Shown here piece after piece: positions 59,244-64,000 of a stretch of 64,000 nucleotides of DNA (within the stretch, counting starts at the first letter, position 1; every line of letters starts with the position of its first letter). The DNA is from Calliphora vicina. Lineage: Eukaryota; Arthropoda; Insecta; Diptera; Calliphoridae. Position numbers and translations under genes: made by a program. Under the pieces are notes generated by a model. That model saw only the letters and a list, made by a program, of their open reading frames with translations, did not search any database and was not told the origin of the DNA. The DNA is taken from contig NC_088780.1 in NCBI RefSeq assembly GCF_958450345.1, positions 168,746,726 to 168,810,725 of the forward strand, in the 5' to 3' direction.

Positions 59244-60495
59244 TTCCAGTATTCTTCATATTTTCAAAATTCTTTCGATTTTAAAATGAGGCTCCAAAAA
59301 AAAACTATTGTATTACCGTTACGTTTTGACAGCCTTGTCTCATATTGCTAATACATGATCTAATTTTATACTTTTAATTTAATTATATTGCCTTATAAAT
59401 GTATTCTTAAATAAATAAATTAGCATAAAACCAATATCTTTTATTGATTTTGCAGGAAAAAGCTGTTACATTTTATATTACACAAATAACCACATGTCAT
59501 AAGTCCACCTTAATGTAAATACCTATATATGTATGTATATGCATTTCACTGAAAGAACTTGAGTTATAAACAAAAATTTAACTTGTTTGTGACCAAAGGC
59601 CAGGTATTCGTCTTTGATAAAACTTAAACTGTTTTTTTTGTATTGTATTGTAAAATTTGCTGAATTCTTGATTCTTTATTTAATACAATACCCTACATAA
59701 TATATAAATACATGTTTGTAAACTTGACACAATTCGGTAAAGATAATTTGAAATTATAGTTTAGTGATTAGCCCATGACAATTAGTTCAGCATATCCTTT
59801 TAAAGTAATTTTAATATAAACCAGACCACCATGTATGGATTTGATGATAACTAACTGATAGATTCGGTTTTATAGAAAATTGAATTTAAAAAGGTTAACT
59901 TTTCAAGAAATGCGCAAAATTTTGTATGAAAACAAACCAAACACGAATTATTCCAGTGCTGAAGAATGGATATTATTGTGACTGCGAAATATAATATGAA
60001 TTTCACTACTTTCTTTAGTTTTAATTTGGGTTTTCGTAATTTTTAAAATTTTTTCCGAAAATTGTCAAATATTTTAATTTTATTTATTGCATCAACATCA
60101 ACGTATGAGTAATTTTAATTACACCTAAGATTACTCATAACTCTCCAGGTTTAGATAGAATGTTTCACAAATGTCTATTTCGCTGATTACAATCTATATA
60201 ATGTTAGTAGTATGTCACGTACTAGGGAACACAATTACATGCTTTTTTATATTAATATATCGTTTTGTAATCCGAAATGTAGTTGTTGTAATTTATGTAG
60301 GATCAGAACCATAGATTTTATGGTTAAAAGAATTCAACGTACATACTTTTTTATTTACCAATACCTCGCTTTTTACATTTTTTAACTAACATACATCAAG
60401 TTTATAATCAAATTTTGTAGGGTATTAAGAGGTCATGTTGCTTGACTACGTTTCTTGTTAGTTTTAGATTTACGTCCAAGTTAAATGGAATGTTT
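59244..60495. other. Gene-free AT-rich stretch
   Basis: No coding feature, RNA gene or identifiable mobile element was seen. Confidence 0.4.
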
Positions 60496-60497
60496 AT

Positions 60498-60695
60498 ACC
60501 ATAGATAAATACATATAGATCGGAAACTCTCCTGTCAAAGACCTGACTCAGTTCTCAAAAACCTAAGAAATTACAATGTATTAGTTAAAAAAAAAATATG
60601 TGAAAACAAAAAACAACACTCGTATGTGTAATTTTTTCAGTAATTTTTTGTTTGCGGTTTTTATAGTTTCCGCTCTATGTTTATGACTCTATGGT
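60498..60695. mobile_element. MITE family E, copy 2
   Basis: The outer inverted ends are 'accatag' and 'ctatggt'; the inner ends are 'agatcggaaac' and 'gtttccgctct'. It contains 'ctctcctgtcaaa' as in 43458-43598. About 198 bp. Confidence 0.7.
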
Positions 60696-61080
60696 TTATA
60701 CATACATATATGTATACACATGTATGTATACAATATGTCTATACGCACATACATATGTATATGAATATAAGTTCATGCACCTATACAAAATGTATCTTAA
60801 AATTATTATAATATCCTTAATTAAAGATGTGATATACATACATACATACATTAGGGTGTGTCGCAGAAAAATGTTGCAAATATACCCGCCTTAAAATTAA
60901 GATTGGTATGTTCTGGTTTTTCTCTTTTATTTTAGGAAAAGATCGCCTCTGATCTTTTTCCTGTAAATCTAATTGTATATCTCATACAGTTAATTATCCC
61001 TAATTAATAATTATTCAATAATTAAATAATTATTATTAAATTATAATAAAGTTAGTAATAAAAGCACTAACATTTATTCA

Positions 61081-62059
61081 CATGAAATAAAGCTTATATG
61101 GGCCCGAGTGGGTGGGAATCCACAAATGGCTGCTTTTTGGTACTTTTTCTATATTCTAATGGTACTTTTTGAATTTTCTATAATAATGGACCTAGATATA
61201 TGAAATTAAGCATATATGGTCCTAAGTGATTGAAAATTCAAGCGGATACTTCATGGTACTTTTTCTTTATTCTGATGGTACTTTTTTTTATTTTCTATAA
61301 CAATGGACTTAGAAACATGTCCTAAGTCAGAAGTGAGAATTCTAGGGGGAGACTTTTTGGTAATTTTCTTTATTCGAATGGTACTTTTTGTAATTTCTTC
61401 ACCAATGAACCTAAAAACATGAAATTAAGCTTATATGGAGCCGAGTGATAGGGAAACCACAAGTGGGGGCTTTTTGGTACTTTTATATATTCTAATGGTA
61501 CTTTTTGAATTTTCTGTAATACTGGACATAGAAATATTAAATATAGTCCCAAGTGAGTTAAAATTCAAGGGCATACTTGATGGTACTTTTTCTTTATTAT
61601 CATGGGTACTTTTTTGAATTTTCTATAATAATGGACCTAGAGTTTCCAAAAAAACGGAAGAATTTCAAAACCGCGGTTTCAGTTTTAAGAAATTGAAAAC
61701 AGATTGGTTTTGGTTTTGTGATAATTTATTAAATATTAAGTGTTATAGAAACATAATTAGTTGATAATATAGGAAATTATATACAAATTTAAAATTCGAA
61801 CTTGACGGCTTATGGTTTAGTGAATGCGAATTCAAATAAATGGTACTATTTCTTTATTGCAATGGTACTTTTTGAACTTGATTCTGAATGAATTTGAATT
61901 CACTAAAGGTGATTTTAGTGGTATGTTTCTTTTGCATTTTCTGTAATAATGGACCCAGAAATATGAAATTAGGCATTTACAATTAGATTCACAAAGGGAG
62001 ACTTAATAGTACTATTTCTTTCTTCTAATTGGGGTAGCGAAGCGCACCAGGTCAGCTAG
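61081..62059 (+). mobile_element. Helitron-like element, 5'-truncated second copy
   Basis: Tandem 'ggtactttttctttattc', 'aacatgaaattaagctta' and 'gtcctaagtgagttaaaatt' units, then the 3' end 'gcgaagcgcaccaggtcagctag|t'. It is collinear with 11560-13275 without the MITE A and hAT-like insertions. Confidence 0.7.
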
Positions 62060-62669
62060 TAGAGACGAGAGACGAGTAATTGTCAAAAACCTAAGTCTGT
62101 TGTCAAAAACCTAACTCTTGCAACAACAAAATACATCATAGTCAATAAGTGTGTTCGCATACTTTCCAGTAAAAATTATCCAGTAACTTTATTTTAGAGA
62201 GTAAAAATAAATTACTCTCAATCTGAAAAATTGTCAAAAAAAAGTACGCGAACAACAATTTGTAAAAATAAGTTGTATTATATTGTAAATCAATTTAAAA
62301 CGTTTGTTTTTTGTTATTTTACTTCTTTTCTTTGCAAAACTTGTAAATTGTATTAATTTTCAACATTTTAGTTCTGTTTACATTTGCAACCACATGTTTT
62401 AAACACATTTTTTATGTTGATATTTTTTACTGGACAAAAAATGTCCAGTAAAAAATATCATGTTCTCTATCTACGAACTGTCACTTTTAACACTCTCTTG
62501 CTCTCTCGTTACAAGTTTTTAAAAGAAAACGAACGGAATCCCGTAACTTCCAGTGATAATTTGTACAAATTATCAAGTACGCGAACACAACTAATGTATT
62601 TTGTTGTTGTATCAAACATATGATTTGTTGTATTTTTCTTTGACAAATTGGAGTGTCTCGTCTCTATGT
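62060..62669. mobile_element. MITE family B, copy 3, split by an inner fold-back element
   Basis: The outer arms (62060-62147 and 62593-62669) match MITE B: 'agagacgagag', 'ttgtcaaaaacctaa', 'caacaacaaaatacat' and the inverted right part. The interior is a separate TIR element. The outer left end directly abuts the Helitron-like CTAG end. Confidence 0.7.
62148..62592. mobile_element. Inner fold-back element nested in MITE B
   Basis: The ends are AGTGTGTTCGC.TACTT and its complement 'aagtacgcgaacacaact'. A second internal 'gtacgcgaacaac' lies at ~62244. It also holds a perfect 18-bp-arm hairpin at 62419-62459 (gatattttttactggaca and its complement). Confidence 0.65.
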
Positions 62670-62689
62670 ACATATCGCACTTGGTCAAC

Positions 62690-63600
62690 AAGAGGGTATT
62701 AACTAGGGTATTCAATTAATCGGGTTTCTGGTTTAATTGGTTAATCGAGCAAATAATTAATCGGGGTATAGATTTAATCGGTTAATAATCGGTTAATTTT
62801 AAATTATTCGATTAACCGAATAATTTCTATTTAGATTTAAAACTGATAATAAAACTATGGATTTTGTGTTCTTACAAGTAAAAGAGCTATACTCGGCTGT
62901 GCCGAATCTTATTAATTTAAAAAAAATTAAAAAAACGTGAACAAAAACTGATTGGGTTTTGTTTATTATGATGATGGTAAAAAATGAGTTGTTTGATGAC
63001 CAAAGGGCTATGGGAAAATTAGCTTTAATTATAATTACTTGTGCAAGTAATTATAATGGGTATTTATGCCAAAATAAAAGAAATAAACAAAGGGAGAATT
63101 AGTTTGAGTTCTAATATTTGTTTATTTGGGTTGAGTATGTTGCTCACCTTTTAATAAGATTCTTCAATTTCAGGTTACAAATTATGTGTTTGATTTTATT
63201 GTACTTCACAAAATGGTAATAAAGTATAGGTTGACTTCATAGAAGTATGTATAAAAAATGGGTGTTCACAAGTAAGTGCACACAAGTGAGTGCTCACAAG
63301 AAAGTGTTTTAAAAGTTAAAAATATAATTACATGAAACCTCGGTGTGTTCAAGAACCTGAGGCTGAATTTAACCGACAATTCACGAATCTATAGCGAGTA
63401 CTAAATTCACTAGATTAATCTTTTACAATACAAAAATATTATTGTTATACAAATGCACTTAGCAAAATTCAGTTACAATTCAATAGTTAATTATAAGTGC
63501 ATTTAAAAAATATATATAAAATCAATAAAATACAATACAAATTTATAATAAAGTGTTCAAATGTAGTTTGGACATGGCGCCGTCCTTGCAGTATTGCAAC
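62690..63600. other. Gene-free stretch with mini-me fragment
   Basis: A 5'-end mini-me scrap lies at ~62873-62912 ('agctatactcggctgtgccg'). A repeated 'cggttaat/attaatcgg' patch is near 62720-62820. A 'cacaagtgagtgctcacaag' patch is near 63280. No gene. Confidence 0.45.
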
Positions 63601-63606
63601 AAATAA

Positions 63607-64000
63607 TTAAGCTGAGAGGACCTGAGCCAAAGACTTTATAGCTTTTACGATAATTTTGGCATCTGGCGTTGCTAAAAGCTGTGATGATTGTTGTCTGGTT
63701 GTTGATGTTATTGGTGGTTGATGACGCTGATTGTTGTGGCTGGTGGAATTGCGTCGCTGGTTTTGTGGTGTAGGGTGAAGCAAGGTGTGGTGGAGTTTCT
63801 TACATTTTCGGCACGTATCCTTTGACGTGCATGACCGTAAAATATGGCTTCTTGCCAGACAATTGTGGCAGTAGTGGTGTCTTTTGACCACATTTAGGCG
63901 CTGTTGTAATGACATCTTCAAAAATTTCACACAAAATCTTAATGCATGGTACTTCTTGCATAATACGCATTTGTAGATCTGTGATTCTCTTAGTATCACA
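63607..64000 (-). CDS. Zinc-knuckle protein of BEL/Pao gag-derived family (5'-incomplete)
   Basis: The minus-strand reading frame runs off the right edge; the visible C-terminal ~130 aa end at 63607. It has three metal-binding clusters: CVLCKKYHALRFC, then YCHNCLARSHILRSC (CX2CX4HX4C), then CRKCKKLHHTLLH. This order, with the terminal HHTLLH, is typical of the nucleic-acid-binding end of BEL/Pao gag and of the many stand-alone fly proteins derived from it. After the knuckles comes a Gln/Asn/Thr-rich linker and a helical end (KIIVKAIKSLAQVL). There is a stop with no protease or reverse transcriptase after it, so it is either a domesticated gag-type gene or a truncated element. No internal stop is present in the visible part. 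The start codon is outside the window. Confidence 0.75.
   Translation of the reverse strand, partial: VILRESQIYKCVLCKKYHALRFCVKFLKMSLQQRLNVVKRHHYCHNCLARSHILRSCTSKDTCRKCKKLHHTLLHPTPQNQRRNSTSHNNQRHQPPITSTTRQQSSQLLATPDAKIIVKAIKSLAQVLSA

Noticed and set aside
60935..60965. Hairpin followed by T-rich DNA as a terminator
   Set aside because: Rho-independent terminators are bacterial; the stem is imperfect and near no gene.

Overview
This is an AT-rich window of a higher-fly nuclear genome. The evidence is spliced genes with 57-80 nt introns, an Obp99b orthologue, TATA boxes, and many copies of the mini-me/DINE-1 type repeat with its (GTCY)n proto-microsatellite. A calyptrate fly (blowfly or house-fly relative) fits best; this is inference from protein similarity and repeat content, and the species is not identified. 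Splice sites were placed by eye, and every joined CDS was checked for reading-frame continuity.

Genes, left to right. (1) Two odorant-binding proteins lie tail to tail at 3.0-4.2 kb: a four-cysteine (minus-C) OBP on + and an Obp99b orthologue on -. (2) A secreted proline-rich protein has two coding exons at 36.2-37.3 kb. Its first coding exon probably lies 9.7 kb upstream at 26485-26496, behind a clear TATA box. (3) A small secreted Ser/Thr-rich protein lies at 42.7-43.1 kb, 3' of a TATA box. (4) A compact housekeeping cluster sits at 47.6-50.5 kb: pterin-4a-carbinolamine dehydratase (+), with a predicted mitochondrial leader, is tail to tail with an NAA40-type histone N-acetyltransferase (-), followed by a divergently oriented short coiled-coil protein (+). 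(5) CD98hc/4F2hc, the amino-acid-transporter heavy chain, is on - at 52.2-56.8 kb in five exons. (6) The 5'-incomplete end of a zinc-knuckle protein related to BEL/Pao gag is on - at the right edge.

Most of the rest is layered transposable-element debris. It includes mini-me copies, one with a ~780 bp GACA array; mariner and Tc1 transposase relics; non-LTR fragments; three solo LTRs of one family; Helitron-like elements; and many MITEs and fold-back elements. Several insertions can be proven inside the window because another copy of the interrupted repeat supplies the empty site. These include a TC...CTAG Helitron in an A|T site, a solo LTR with an ATAT duplication, a long-TIR element with a TAA duplication, a hAT-like fold-back element with a perfect 8-bp duplication, and a CAGGCCTG-ended MITE inside a satellite array.

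No tRNA, rRNA, CRISPR array or bacterial-type operon was seen. The genes are unrelated housekeeping, chemosensory or secreted loci and do not form one pathway. I found no clearly new biological system. The best leads are long near-perfect hairpins (59121-59243), the nested-element record, the microsatellite expansion, and the PCD leader.
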